Source of the DNA: Nocardioides sp. GY 10113 | Lineage (GTDB): Bacteria; Actinomycetota; Actinomycetes; Propionibacteriales; Nocardioidaceae | DNA: 64,000 nt | Reading direction: 5' to 3' | NCBI RefSeq assembly: GCF_004919105.1 | Contig: NZ_STGK01000021.1 | Span: 1-64,000, forward strand | Part shown: positions 45,304-53,366 of the stretch, in pieces | Layout of the letters: every line of letters starts with the position of its first letter | How positions within the stretch are numbered: the stretch's first letter is position 1 | The notes under the pieces: model-generated | Told to the model about the DNA's origin: nothing | Databases searched by the model: none | Seen by the model: only the letters and a program-made list of their open reading frames with translations | Translations under genes and position numbers: made by a program

Positions 45304-46564
45304 GCCCCCGGTAGGTGGGCGCCGCCTCGACGAGCTCCGCCCCCTGCAGCAGGTGGGCGTGGAGCCCGTGCTCGAACGGCTCGCCCGACTTCGCGTGCCG
45401 GAACCAGACCAGGTCGCCGATCCCCAGCCGCGCGGTGCCCGGTCCGGTCAGCGGAGTCTGCACCTCGCCGGCGCCCTCGAAGCCGGTCAGCTCCAGCCCG
45501 GACGGCGCCCACGGGGTCGGGGCCCGGTCGCCGCCGGTCGGGCCGGAGGCGATCAGGCCACCGCCGTGGACGGTGACCACGCCGGGGCCGGGGATCCGGG
45601 TGACCGGCAGCCCGAAGAAGGCGGCGGGGCGCGGCTCGAAGGCTCGGTAGTGGTCGAACAGCGTCGGCACCAGCAGGCCGGAGCCGGCGGTCACCTCGGT
45701 GACGACCGGGTCCGCCGCGGAGGACTCCAGGGACCCCGAGCCGCCGGCGTTGAAGAACTCCAGCGGCTCCCCGAGGCCCGCCAGCGCCTCGGCGACGGCG
45801 GCACGCCGGTCACCGAGCTGGGCGATCGAGCGCTCCTTGATCCGGCGCACGATCGCGGACCTCGCGCGCTGCGTCGGCACCGCGTCCGGGACGCCGGCGA
45901 CCTGGCCCTCGTAGGTCATCAGCCCGACCAGGTGGAAGCCCTTGCGGTCGACGACCGCGCGGGCCAGTGCCACGACCGACCCGAGGTCGAAGAGGGGTGA
46001 GCGCTGGGGGCCGATCGCCCGGCCGGCCCAGCGCAGGCCGGCGTCGACGTCGATCGCGATCCGGATCGGCACCGCTGTGGAGGCCCGCAGCGCGTCGACG
46101 GCGTCGAGGTGGGCGGGGTCGTCGATCATCAGCGTGATCCGGGAGGCCGCGCGGGGCGAGGCGACCAGGCGCGCGAGCGCCGCACGATCGACGCTGGGGT
46201 AGGCGACGACCAGGTCGTCGCTGACGTCGTGCTCCTCCAGCCAGAGCGCCTCGGCCAGCGTGTAGCAGAGGACGCCTGCGAAGCCGGGGTGCTCGAGCGC
46301 CCGGGTGATCAGCGCCGGCACGCGCAGTGACTTCGAGGCGACCCGGATCGGGGTACCGGCGGCGCGGCGTGCCAGGTCGTCGGCGTTGGCGTCGAAGGCG
46401 TCGAGGTCGACCACGAAGACGGGCGTCGGCAGCGGCTCGCCGGCGGCGGCGACCGCGGTGCGGAGCCGGTCGGCGAGGCGGTTGCGCGCCACGAGGCTGG
46501 TGGGGGGGACCGAGGTTCCGCGGCCGGCGACCGCGGGGCGAGCGGGGGGACGGGCCTGGTGCAC
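45287..46564 (-). CDS. PLP-dependent amino-acid deaminase/aldolase (D-threonine aldolase-like)
   Basis: 425 residues, GTG start at 46564. An alanine-racemase-type N-terminal barrel with TPVFVVDLDAFDANADDL near residue 47, and the PLP lysine in RVASKSLRVPAL near 75. EFFNAGGSGSLE near 273 is a phosphate-binding loop. The C-terminal D-Ser dehydratase-like domain includes metal-ligand candidates in FRHAKSGEPFEHG. Family members act on D-threonine, D-serine or similar; the substrate is unassigned. The first 25 residues are a disordered extension. Confidence 0.85.
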   Translation of the reverse strand: MHQARPPARPAVAGRGTSVPPTSLVARNRLADRLRTAVAAAGEPLPTPVFVVDLDAFDANADDLARRAAGTPIRVASKSLRVPALITRALEHPGFAGVLCYTLAEALWLEEHDVSDDLVVAYPSVDRAALARLVASPRAASRITLMIDDPAHLDAVDALRASTAVPIRIAIDVDAGLRWAGRAIGPQRSPLFDLGSVVALARAVVDRKGFHLVGLMTYEGQVAGVPDAVPTQRARSAIVRRIKERSIAQLGDRRAAVAEALAGLGEPLEFFNAGGSGSLESSAADPVVTEVTAGSGLLVPTLFDHYRAFEPRPAAFFGLPVTRIPGPGVVTVHGGGLIASGPTGGDRAPTPWAPSGLELTGFEGAGEVQTPLTGPGTARLGIGDLVWFRHAKSGEPFEHGLHAHLLQGAELVEAAPTYRGHGLAF

Positions 46565-46598
46565 GGGGACATGGTTCCACGGATGCGATGATGTGCGG

Positions 46599-47129
46599 GT
46601 GAGCGAACCGCGGGGCGAGGGCCGGCAGCTGCAGGGATCGGCCTACGTGGACGACGACGGGTCGGCCGACCCGGCACTGGAGCGGGCGCTGGCGGCCTGG
46701 GGCGACAGCTCCGCGTCGTACCCGAGGGTGCTGGCCGCGCTGGCCGGCGCCCGCCTGTTGGTGCCGGTGGTGGCGGTCCTCGGCGAGGTCGAGTACGGCG
46801 AGGACGGGCTGGCGCGCGACAAGTCCAGCGACATGGCCGCGGTGCTGATGACCGGGAGCGACGGGCGAACGGCGCTGCTCTCCTTCTCCAGCACTGCGAC
46901 GCTGACGGCCTGGGACCCGGAGGCGCGACCGGTACCGGTCGCGACCGCGCTGGCCGCCGCGACGGCCGTCCAGGAGGGCGCCGCTGCGCTCGTGGTCGAC
47001 ATCGCCGGACCGTCGCCTTTCGTGCTCGAGGGCGACGACCTGACCCGGATCGCCGCCGGCTGGCAACCGGTGCGGCTGGAGGACGGGACCTGGGGCTGGC
47101 TGGGCGCCCAGTCCGAGGAGGCCCCCTAG
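46599..47129 (+). CDS. SseB-family protein
   Basis: 176 residues from GTG 46599, divergent from the deaminase gene. It has the SseB N-terminal-like domain: ALAGARLLVPVVAVLGEVEY near residue 48, DMAAVLMTGSDGRTALLSFS near 77, and AAALVVDIAGPSPFVLEGDD. No membrane segment. The role of such proteins in actinobacteria is unknown. It lies before infC, a position seen in related genomes. Confidence 0.8.
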   Translation: MSEPRGEGRQLQGSAYVDDDGSADPALERALAAWGDSSASYPRVLAALAGARLLVPVVAVLGEVEYGEDGLARDKSSDMAAVLMTGSDGRTALLSFSSTATLTAWDPEARPVPVATALAAATAVQEGAAALVVDIAGPSPFVLEGDDLTRIAAGWQPVRLEDGTWGWLGAQSEEAP

Positions 47130-47357
47130 GGCGACGGCCGTGCCGTGGCGCCCGTCGTGGATTCGCCCGCAGCGGAACAACTCCGGTACCATCTTGGTTG
47201 ACTGATGCAGTGATCCACGTGAGTGGAGCACGCATCCACAAGCGGAGTCAGCGAGATATCGACTCCCACCCGCACCGACCGCAGCAGTTCCAGGTCGTCG
47301 GGTCCGGTCCCTGGCACACAGGAGCGCGCGAAGCGTGCGCGACGAGGTGTCCCGACT

Positions 47358-47394
47358 GGCCTCCGCTTGAACAGCGGAGGCCTTCTCAGTTTTT
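47358..47394 (+). terminator. Intrinsic attenuator in the infC leader
   Basis: GGCCTCCGCT (47358-47367), loop TGAAC, AGCGGAGGCC (47373-47382): a perfect 10-bp stem followed by TTCTCAGTTTTT. It is the only hairpin with a real T tract in this window. It sits 57 bases before the infC start and about 165 bases after a possible -10 TACCAT (47187-47192). Its place in a long leader suggests attenuation, as known for IF3/L20 operons in other phyla, rather than simple termination of the upstream gene. Confidence 0.8.
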
Positions 47395-47451
47395 CCGCCG
47401 GTGTCGCAGCCGGCGATCAGGAGCCTCCGACCGAACGAGTTGGGAGGACAC

Positions 47452-48126
47452 ATCAGCACCGAGCTGCGCATCAACGAGCGGATCCGGGTACCCGAGGTCC
47501 GGCTCGTGGGACCCAACGGCGAGACCGTCGGCATCGTCCCCACCGACCAGGCGCTCAAGCTGGCCCAGGAGGCCGACCTGGACCTGGTCGAGGTCGCGCC
47601 GATGGCGCGTCCCCCCGTCTGCAAGCTCATGGACTACGGGAAGTTCAAGTACGAGAACGCCCAGAAGGCCCGTGAAGCGCGACGGAACCAGACCAACGTC
47701 ATCATCAAGGAGATGAAGCTCCGGCCGAAGATCGACGCGCACGACTACGAGACCAAGAAGGGTCACGTCGTTCGCTTCCTCAAGGCCGGCGACAAGGTCA
47801 AGATCACGATCATGTTCCGCGGCCGCGAGCAGCACCGCCCCGAGCTGGGGTTCCGGCTGCTGCAGAAGCTGGCCGAGGACGTCGCTGACCTCGGGTTCGT
47901 GGAGTCGAACCCGAAGCAGGACGGCCGCAACATGATCATGGTCCTGGGGCCGCACAAGAAGAAGGCCGAGGCGAAGGCCGAGGTGAAGGCCGCCAAGCAG
48001 GAGGCCGCCGCCGAGAAGGCTGCCGAGCAGGCCGAGGAGCGCGCCGAGCGCACCGCGGTCCAGCCCGCCGCGACGAAGAAGGCGAAGCGGGCCAACGAGG
48101 CCCTCGACCCCGACATCGACCTGTAA
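47452..48126 (+). CDS. infC: Translation initiation factor IF-3, probable ATC start
   Basis: 224 residues counted from ATC 47452, which follows GGGAGGA (47442-47448) closely; the product begins (M)STELRINERIRVPEVRLVG, the family N-terminus. An in-frame GTG at 47401 would add 17 residues but has no ribosome-binding site and starts 7 bases after the attenuator T tract. The N domain and C domain are complete (MARPPVCKLMDYGKFKYE; VIIKEMKLRPKIDAHDYETK). The C-terminal 45 residues are a Lys/Ala/Glu-rich extension common in actinobacteria. A rare start codon allows IF3 to control its own translation. Confidence 0.88.
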   Translation: MSTELRINERIRVPEVRLVGPNGETVGIVPTDQALKLAQEADLDLVEVAPMARPPVCKLMDYGKFKYENAQKAREARRNQTNVIIKEMKLRPKIDAHDYETKKGHVVRFLKAGDKVKITIMFRGREQHRPELGFRLLQKLAEDVADLGFVESNPKQDGRNMIMVLGPHKKKAEAKAEVKAAKQEAAAEKAAEQAEERAERTAVQPAATKKAKRANEALDPDIDL

Positions 48127-48142
48127 GAGAAACCCCCCGTGA

Positions 48143-48172
48143 CACCGCCGGGCGCTGCTGCGCCCGGTGGTG
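48143..48172 (+). promoter_or_regulatory. Hairpin between infC and rpmI
   Basis: CACCGCCGGGCG (48143-48154) pairs with CGCCCGGTGGTG (48161-48172), 12 bp with one G-U, loop CTGCTG. No T tract. It lies 24 bases before rpmI and may set the ratio of IF3 to ribosomal proteins, by processing or as an L20-responsive structure; this is inference. Confidence 0.5.
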
Positions 48173-48195
48173 CGCGAGACGAGAGAGTTGTAGAG

Positions 48196-48390
48196 ATGCC
48201 GAAGAACAAGACCCACTCCGGTGCCAGCAAGCGCTTCCGCGTCACGGGCTCCGGCAAGATCCTTCGGGAGAAGGCCGGCAAGCGCCACAACCTGGAGAAG
48301 AAGGCCTCGAAGGTGACCCGGCGCATGACCGGCACCACCGAGGTTGCGAAGAACGACGTCCCCCGCGCGAAGAAGCTGCTCGGTCGCTGA
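48196..48390 (+). CDS. rpmI: Ribosomal protein bL35
   Basis: 64 residues from ATG 48196. MPKNKTHSGASKRFRVTGSG and the basic KRHNLEKKASKVTRRM segment are diagnostic. Middle gene of the conserved infC-rpmI-rplT operon. A 44-base gap to rplT holds the rplT ribosome-binding site. Confidence 0.97.
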   Translation: MPKNKTHSGASKRFRVTGSGKILREKAGKRHNLEKKASKVTRRMTGTTEVAKNDVPRAKKLLGR

Positions 48391-48434
48391 CGCGCCCGCA
48401 CCACTTTCGGCATCAGAGTTTCGAGGAGTAGAAA

Positions 48435-48821
48435 ATGGCACGCGTCAAGCGCGCAGTGAACGCTGCGAAGAAGCGTCGGACCACCCTGGAGCGGGCCAGC
48501 GGCTACCGCGGCCAGCGGTCGCGTCTGTACCGCAAGGCCAAGGAGCAGGTCACCCACTCGCTGGTCTACAGCTACAACGACCGCAAGAAGAACAAGGGCA
48601 ACTTCCGCCGCCTGTGGATCCAGCGGATCAACGCGGCCGCCCGCGCCGAGGGCATGACCTACAACCGGTTCATCCAGGGCCTGAACCTGGCCGGTGTCGA
48701 GGTCGACCGCAAGATCCTCGCGGACCTCGCCGTCAACGAGCCCGCCGCGTTCTCCGCGCTGGTCGCCCAGGCCAAGGCCGCCCTGCCCGAGGACGTCAAC
48801 GCGCCCAAGGTCTCGGCCTGA
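48435..48821 (+). CDS. rplT: Ribosomal protein bL20
   Basis: 128 residues. MARVKRAVNAAKKRRTTLER, GYRGQRSRLYRKAKEQV and RLWIQRINAAARAEGMTYNR are typical. AGGAG (48424-48428) precedes ATG 48435 by six bases. L20 is the usual autoregulator of this operon in other bacteria. Its TGA overlaps a CTG that probably starts the next gene. Confidence 0.97.
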   Translation: MARVKRAVNAAKKRRTTLERASGYRGQRSRLYRKAKEQVTHSLVYSYNDRKKNKGNFRRLWIQRINAAARAEGMTYNRFIQGLNLAGVEVDRKILADLAVNEPAAFSALVAQAKAALPEDVNAPKVSA

Positions 48822-49672
48822 ACCCCACGCCTGACCACACCGTCCTGGCCCGCTCCAACGCGCGGGTCAAGGACGCGGTGAAGCTGCACCGCCGCTCGGC
48901 CCGCGCCGAGCGGCGGTGTTTCATTGCCGACGGTCCCAAGGCCGTCGAGTCGGCGCTCGCCCACGAGGGCTGCGTGGTCGAGGTCTTCGCGACCGTCGAC
49001 GCAGCGCGGCAGTACGCCGACCTGCTCGGCGGCGCACCTGACGGCACGCCCGTGAGCCTGGTCGAGGACCGGGCGATGGACGCCCTCTCCGACAGCGTCA
49101 CGCCGGCCGGCGTGGTCGCGGTGTGCCGGTTCCTGGATCGCCCGCTCCCGGTCGCACTCGGCGCCGGCGTCGACGCGCTGGACGCTGGCGACCGGGACGA
49201 GCCCGAGGCGGCGCGACTGGTGGCCATCTGTGCCGACGTACGCGACCCCGGCAACGCCGGCACGGTGATCCGTTGCGCCGACGCCGCCGGCGCAGCGGGC
49301 GTGGTGCTGGCCGGTGACTCGGTCGACGCCTATAACGCCAAGACGGTGCGCGCCAGCGTCGGCAGCCTGTTCCACCTGCCCGTCGCCATCGAGCGCGACG
49401 CCGCCGCCGCGGTTGCCGCCGCCCGCGAGGCCGGCCTGGTCGTCCTCGCCGCGGACGGCGCCGGCGAGGTGGACCTCTTCGAGGCCGACGAGCTGCTGGC
49501 CCGGCCCACCGCCTGGCTGTTCGGCAACGAGGCCTGGGGCCTGCCGCCCGAGCTGGCCGAGCTGGCCGACCACCGGGTGCGGATCCCGATCCACGGCCGC
49601 GCGGAGAGCCTCAACCTGGCCACAGCGGCCGCCGTCTGCCTCTACGCCAGCGCGCGCGCCCAGCGCGCCTGA
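48818..49672 (+). CDS. TrmH/SpoU-family RNA 2'-O-methyltransferase
   Basis: 284 residues if started at CTG 48818, whose TG is shared with the rplT stop (CTGA). No ATG, GTG or TTG exists in frame between there and GTG 48878, and starting at 48878 would cut off the SNARVKDAV part of the substrate-binding domain. SPOUT motifs are intact: DPGNAGTVIRCADAAG near residue 145, WLFGNEAWGLPPE near 233, and AESLNLATAAAVCLY near 262. The target RNA is unknown; the position after rplT matches actinobacterial tsnR-like genes. Confidence 0.85.
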   Translation: MNPTPDHTVLARSNARVKDAVKLHRRSARAERRCFIADGPKAVESALAHEGCVVEVFATVDAARQYADLLGGAPDGTPVSLVEDRAMDALSDSVTPAGVVAVCRFLDRPLPVALGAGVDALDAGDRDEPEAARLVAICADVRDPGNAGTVIRCADAAGAAGVVLAGDSVDAYNAKTVRASVGSLFHLPVAIERDAAAAVAAAREAGLVVLAADGAGEVDLFEADELLARPTAWLFGNEAWGLPPELAELADHRVRIPIHGRAESLNLATAAAVCLYASARAQRA

Positions 49673-49690
49673 GGTCGCTGGTCCCGGTGG

Positions 49691-49740
49691 CCGCCTCGGT
49701 CCCGAGGCTCGCTGCGCTCGCACCTCGACCAGCGGCGGCG
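49691..49740 (+). repeat. Dispersed intergenic repeat, copy B
   Basis: CCGCCTCGG-TCCC-GAGGCTCG and, further on, CCTCGACCAGCGGCGG match copy A at 43674-43730 (CCGCCTCGG-TTTC-GAGGCTCG and CCTCAACCAGCGGCGG). Only the left half is present, so the 19-bp core hairpin cannot form. Its right end lies two bases before the TAGCAT box of the kinase gene. Confidence 0.65.
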
Positions 49741-49755
49741 GCTAGCATCCCGGAC

Positions 49756-50781
49756 ATGGACGCCGCCGCACTCGACCTGCTGCCCGACGGCGTGGTGATC
49801 GCCGACCGCGCGGGTGTCCGGGCGGTCAACGCCGTCGCCGCGGCGATGCTGGGTCGGCCCGCCGACGAGCTCGTCGGGCGGTCGCTGGCCGCCGCGCTGA
49901 CGCTGACCGACCAGGGCGGGCACGGCTGGGTCGAGATCCACGATCCCTTCGGCGGCCTGGCCATCCGCACGGCGGTCCCCGAGCAGCGGTGGCTGCTCGC
50001 CGACGGGACCGAGGTGCTGGTGAACGCCCGGCTGCACCGCGAGCGGCGCGGCGGCCCGGTGACCTCCGTCGGCGTCGCGCTGCGCTCCGCTCGTGGCCGG
50101 GAGCGGCTCGACCGCGAGCGCTCCGACCTGGTCGCCACGGTCGCGCACGAGCTGCGCTCGCCGTTGACCGGTGTGAAGGGGTTCGTGCACGCCCTGCTGA
50201 ACCGTTGGGACAAGCTCAACGACGACCAGAAGAAGCTGATGCTCACCACGGCCAGCGTCGACGCGGACCGGTTGAGCAGGCTGATCGCCGAGCTGCTGGA
50301 CGTCGCCCGGCTCGACACCGGGCGCCTCCGGCTGAACCGCCGCACGACCGACCTGGCCCAGAAGGCCGAGGGCGTCGTCGCCTCCATCGGCGTGGCCACC
50401 TCCCGCACGCTCGAGCTGACCGTCGAGGATCGGCCGCTCATCGAGGCCGACCCCGACAAGGTGATCCAGGTGATCACCAACGTCGTCGAGAACGCCGTCC
50501 GGCACGGTGAGGGCACCGTCCGCGTCCGGGTCGCGTCGTCCGAGTGCGCCACCCGGGCCGAGGTGGTGGTCACCGATGAGGGGGAGGGGATCCCCGAGCC
50601 GCTGCGCGCCCGCGCGTTCACGAAGTTCTGGACCTCCGCCACCGGCGGCGGCTCCGGGCTCGGCCTCTACATCGTCAACGGCCTGGTGCGCGCCCACGGG
50701 GGCGACGTCGTGATCGACGACGCCCCCGGAGGGGGAGCCGAGGTCAGGTTGACCTGGCCGCTGGGGCCCGCCGGCCCTTGA
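49756..50781 (+). CDS. Soluble PAS-domain sensor histidine kinase
   Basis: 341 residues from ATG 49756; TAGCAT (49743-49748) with a 7-base gap marks a leaderless start. Residues about 5-110 are a PAS domain (LLPDGVVIADRAGVRAVNAV). The phospho-acceptor is His131 in VATVAHELRSPLTGVKGF. The ATPase domain has NVVENAVRHGEG near 244 and TDEGEGIPEP near 274, then GGGSGLGLYIVNGLV. No membrane segment, so it senses a cytoplasmic signal. No response regulator is adjacent. It is convergent with the nar operon and overlaps narK by 38 bases; a redox or nitrate role is only a guess. Confidence 0.9.
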   Translation: MDAAALDLLPDGVVIADRAGVRAVNAVAAAMLGRPADELVGRSLAAALTLTDQGGHGWVEIHDPFGGLAIRTAVPEQRWLLADGTEVLVNARLHRERRGGPVTSVGVALRSARGRERLDRERSDLVATVAHELRSPLTGVKGFVHALLNRWDKLNDDQKKLMLTTASVDADRLSRLIAELLDVARLDTGRLRLNRRTTDLAQKAEGVVASIGVATSRTLELTVEDRPLIEADPDKVIQVITNVVENAVRHGEGTVRVRVASSECATRAEVVVTDEGEGIPEPLRARAFTKFWTSATGGGSGLGLYIVNGLVRAHGGDVVIDDAPGGGAEVRLTWPLGPAGP

Positions 50782-51961
50782 TGCCGAACAGGGTGAAGAC
50801 CAGCGCGGCCGCTGCCACGACCACCAGCAGCGACAGACCGACGGTGTAGGAGTGGTCGGCCTCGTTGTAGGTCGCGCCCATCACCAGCGGCGGGAAGAAC
50901 CCGCCAAGGCCACCGCAGGCGCCGACGATGCCGGTCACCGAGCCGACCCGTTCCGGCGGCGACAGCTGGGCGACCCAGGTGAACACAGCACCGGTGCCGA
51001 TGCCGAGGAAGCCGGCCATCAGTACGAACGACACGCCGGCCGGCACCTCTGTGGGCGGCTGGAAGGTGAGCACGACGGCCATCACCGCAGCGCCGGCGAA
51101 GGCGATCGCCGCCATCAGGCGCGGTCCCACGCGGTCGGCGAGCACGCCGCCGAGCGGACGGCAGACCACGGCCGCGATCGCGAAGCCCGACGTCCGGGTG
51201 CCGGCCTCGGTCAGCCCGTAGTCGTACACGTCCTTGAGGTACGTCGGCAGGTAGGTGGAGAACGCCACGAACCCGCCGAACGCGACGGCGTAGAGGAAGG
51301 ACATCTGCCAGGTGACGGCCAGCTTGCTGGCGGCCACCAGCTTGGGCACGACCGGCGCGTGGTTGGGGGTCCACGCCGGCGAGTCCTCCATCGTGAACCA
51401 CACGAGCACAGCGGTCAGGACCAGCGCGACCGCGATCACCACGTGGGTGGTGGTGTAGCCCCACCAGTTCACCATCCTCGGGGTGAAGAACGCCGACAGC
51501 GCCGTGCCGCCCATGCCGGCGCCGAAGACGCCGGTGGCGAACCCGCGGCGGCTCCTCTCGTACCAGGCGTTGGCGAAGGGGATGCCGACCGCGAACGTGG
51601 TGCCGGCGATGCCGAGGAAGAAGCCGAAGACCAGCAGCAGCGCGAACGACTCCATCTTGCCGGCGACGGCCACCAGCACCACGAACGGCGCCGACACGAC
51701 GAGCAGGGCGGGGAACATGATCCGCCCGCCGTAGCGGTCGGTCATCGCGCCGGTGACGATCCGGCCGACCGAGCCGACGATCACCGGCACCGCGACCAGC
51801 ACCGACTTCTCGGTCGAGGAGAGGCCGAGGATCTCGGTGTAGCGGACGCCGAGCGGGGCGATCATGTTCCAGGCCCAGAAGCTGATCGCGAAGGCCCACG
51901 TGGCCAGGATCAGGTTCTTCGTCTGTCCGGAGAGATCGACCTCGGTGTTCGTGGTGGACAT
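50744..51961 (-). CDS. narK: Nitrate/nitrite transporter, MFS family (NarK)
   Basis: 405 residues from ATG 51961, with GAGG upstream. About 12 helices. The nitrate-porter signatures are visible: FAVGIPFANAWYERSRRGFATG near residue 115, GAGMGGTALSAFF, and a second half-signature GACGGLGGFFPPLVMG near 350. It moves nitrate in or nitrite out. It is the last gene of narGHJI-narK, 11 bases after narI, so transport and respiration are made together. Confidence 0.92.
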   Translation of the reverse strand: MSTTNTEVDLSGQTKNLILATWAFAISFWAWNMIAPLGVRYTEILGLSSTEKSVLVAVPVIVGSVGRIVTGAMTDRYGGRIMFPALLVVSAPFVVLVAVAGKMESFALLLVFGFFLGIAGTTFAVGIPFANAWYERSRRGFATGVFGAGMGGTALSAFFTPRMVNWWGYTTTHVVIAVALVLTAVLVWFTMEDSPAWTPNHAPVVPKLVAASKLAVTWQMSFLYAVAFGGFVAFSTYLPTYLKDVYDYGLTEAGTRTSGFAIAAVVCRPLGGVLADRVGPRLMAAIAFAGAAVMAVVLTFQPPTEVPAGVSFVLMAGFLGIGTGAVFTWVAQLSPPERVGSVTGIVGACGGLGGFFPPLVMGATYNEADHSYTVGLSLLVVVAAAALVFTLFGIKGRRAPAARST

Positions 51962-51972
51962 GGGTACCTCGC

Positions 51973-52716
51973 TCACTGGTCGCGGTGGGTGCCGACGGGC
52001 GACCAGCCCCGGCGCGGTGCGCGCGCGCCGGTGCCGGCGGGGAGGTCCCGGCTGCGGTAGACGATGTAGGGGCGGAACAGGTAGTGCAGCGGCGCGGTGA
52101 ACGCGTGCACGAGGCGGGTGAAGGGCCACAGCGTGAAGAGCAGCAGCGCCACGAGGACGTGGATGTGGAACTGGAACGGTGCCGCGGCCATCGCGTCCAC
52201 GTCGGGCTGCAGGAGGAACAGCGATCGGAACCAGGGGGAGACGGTCTCCCGGTAGTCGTGGGCGTCGTGGCCGGCACCGACCGCGACCAGCGTGGTCCAG
52301 AGGCCGAGCACGATCGCGCCGACCAGCAGGACGTACATCAGCTTGTCGTTGTTCGTGGTGGCCATGAAGACCGGGCCGGTCGTCCTCCGCCGGAAGACCA
52401 GGATCACGATCCCGGCCAGCGTCGCGATGCCCGCGATGGTGCCGAAGAAGAGCGCGTTGAAGTGGTAGAGGTCCTCGTTCACCCCGACCGCCTCGGTCCA
52501 CGACTTGGGGATCACCAGGCCGCCGATGTGACCGACGATCACGACCAGGATCCCGAAGTGGAAGAGCGGCGAGCCGATCCGCAGCAGCCGGGACTCGTAG
52601 AGCTGGGAGGACCGGGTGGTCCACCCGAACCGGTCGTAGCGGTAGCGCCAGATCGTCCCGGTGACCAGCACCGCGAACGCCAGGTAGGGCAGCACGCCCC
52701 AGAGCACGATGTCCAT
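51973..52716 (-). CDS. narI: Respiratory nitrate reductase, gamma subunit (cytochrome b)
   Basis: 247 residues. Five hydrophobic helices. Heme-ligand histidines are expected in SPLFHFGILVVIVGHIGGLV near residue 50 and in PFQFHIHVLVALLLF near 186. It takes electrons from menaquinol and passes them to NarH. The TM5-following segment TRLVHAFTAPLHYLFRPYIV is typical. The ATG overlaps the narJ stop by one base. Confidence 0.95.
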   Translation of the reverse strand: MDIVLWGVLPYLAFAVLVTGTIWRYRYDRFGWTTRSSQLYESRLLRIGSPLFHFGILVVIVGHIGGLVIPKSWTEAVGVNEDLYHFNALFFGTIAGIATLAGIVILVFRRRTTGPVFMATTNNDKLMYVLLVGAIVLGLWTTLVAVGAGHDAHDYRETVSPWFRSLFLLQPDVDAMAAAPFQFHIHVLVALLLFTLWPFTRLVHAFTAPLHYLFRPYIVYRSRDLPAGTGARAPRRGWSPVGTHRDQ

Positions 52717-53366
52717 CAGATCGCCCCTTCCGCGCGCGGGACCGGGTAGGGGAGCGGCTCGAGACCGACCGTCTCGGTCGGGGGGCCGGTGCGGGCCAGC
52801 GCCATCGCGGCGGCACGGTCCCGCGGGGAGGCGCCGGGCAGCGTCGCGCAGACCGCGGTCAGCACGTCCCCGTACGGCGATCCGCGGTCGACCAGGGAGA
52901 GCCGGATCAGCTCGAGGCTGGCCCGGTACTCCTGGAGCAGGGCGCGACCTGCCTCCGGATCGGCGAGGGCGGCGTACTCCAGCACCATCGGCAGGTAGTC
53001 GGGCAGCTCGCCGTGGGTGTTCACCAGCAGCCCGGCATCGCGGTAGCGCTGCTTGAACCCGGCCAGGGTCTCCCCGCGCCGGCGCGTGTCGCCGTCGGTC
53101 CAGTAGGAGAGGTAGAGCGTGTGCTTGCTGGACAGGTCGAAGACGTCGACGTAGTCGCGGACCAGCGCGACGGGGGCCGTGGCGGCGAGGTGCTCGACGA
53201 ACCGCATCAGCGCCAGGGCGGCGTCGTCACCGGGCTGTTCGGCGAGCGCACCGCGCAGCATCGGCACCCTCTCGAGCAGGGCGGCATCGGGGTAGCCCAG
53301 GCACCATGCCGCCGCCTGGTGGATGACCCTCGGATCCGAACGCCGGGACGGGCGCCGCGACCTCAT
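52716..53366 (-). CDS. narJ: Nitrate reductase molybdenum cofactor assembly chaperone
   Basis: 216 residues from ATG 53366, overlapping the narH stop (ATGA). All-helical TorD/NarJ fold with YVDVFDLSSKHTLYLSYWTDGDTR near residue 74 and ELPDYLPMVLEYAAL near 118, both family hallmarks. It helps insert the cofactor into NarG and is not part of the final enzyme. Confidence 0.93.
   Translation of the reverse strand: MRSRRPSRRSDPRVIHQAAAWCLGYPDAALLERVPMLRGALAEQPGDDAALALMRFVEHLAATAPVALVRDYVDVFDLSSKHTLYLSYWTDGDTRRRGETLAGFKQRYRDAGLLVNTHGELPDYLPMVLEYAALADPEAGRALLQEYRASLELIRLSLVDRGSPYGDVLTAVCATLPGASPRDRAAAMALARTGPPTETVGLEPLPYPVPRAEGAI

Noticed and set aside
47401..47451. GTG 47401 as the start of infC
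   Set aside because: No ribosome-binding site precedes it, it lies 7 bases after a terminator T tract, and IF3 homology begins at ATC 47452 behind GGGAGGA.
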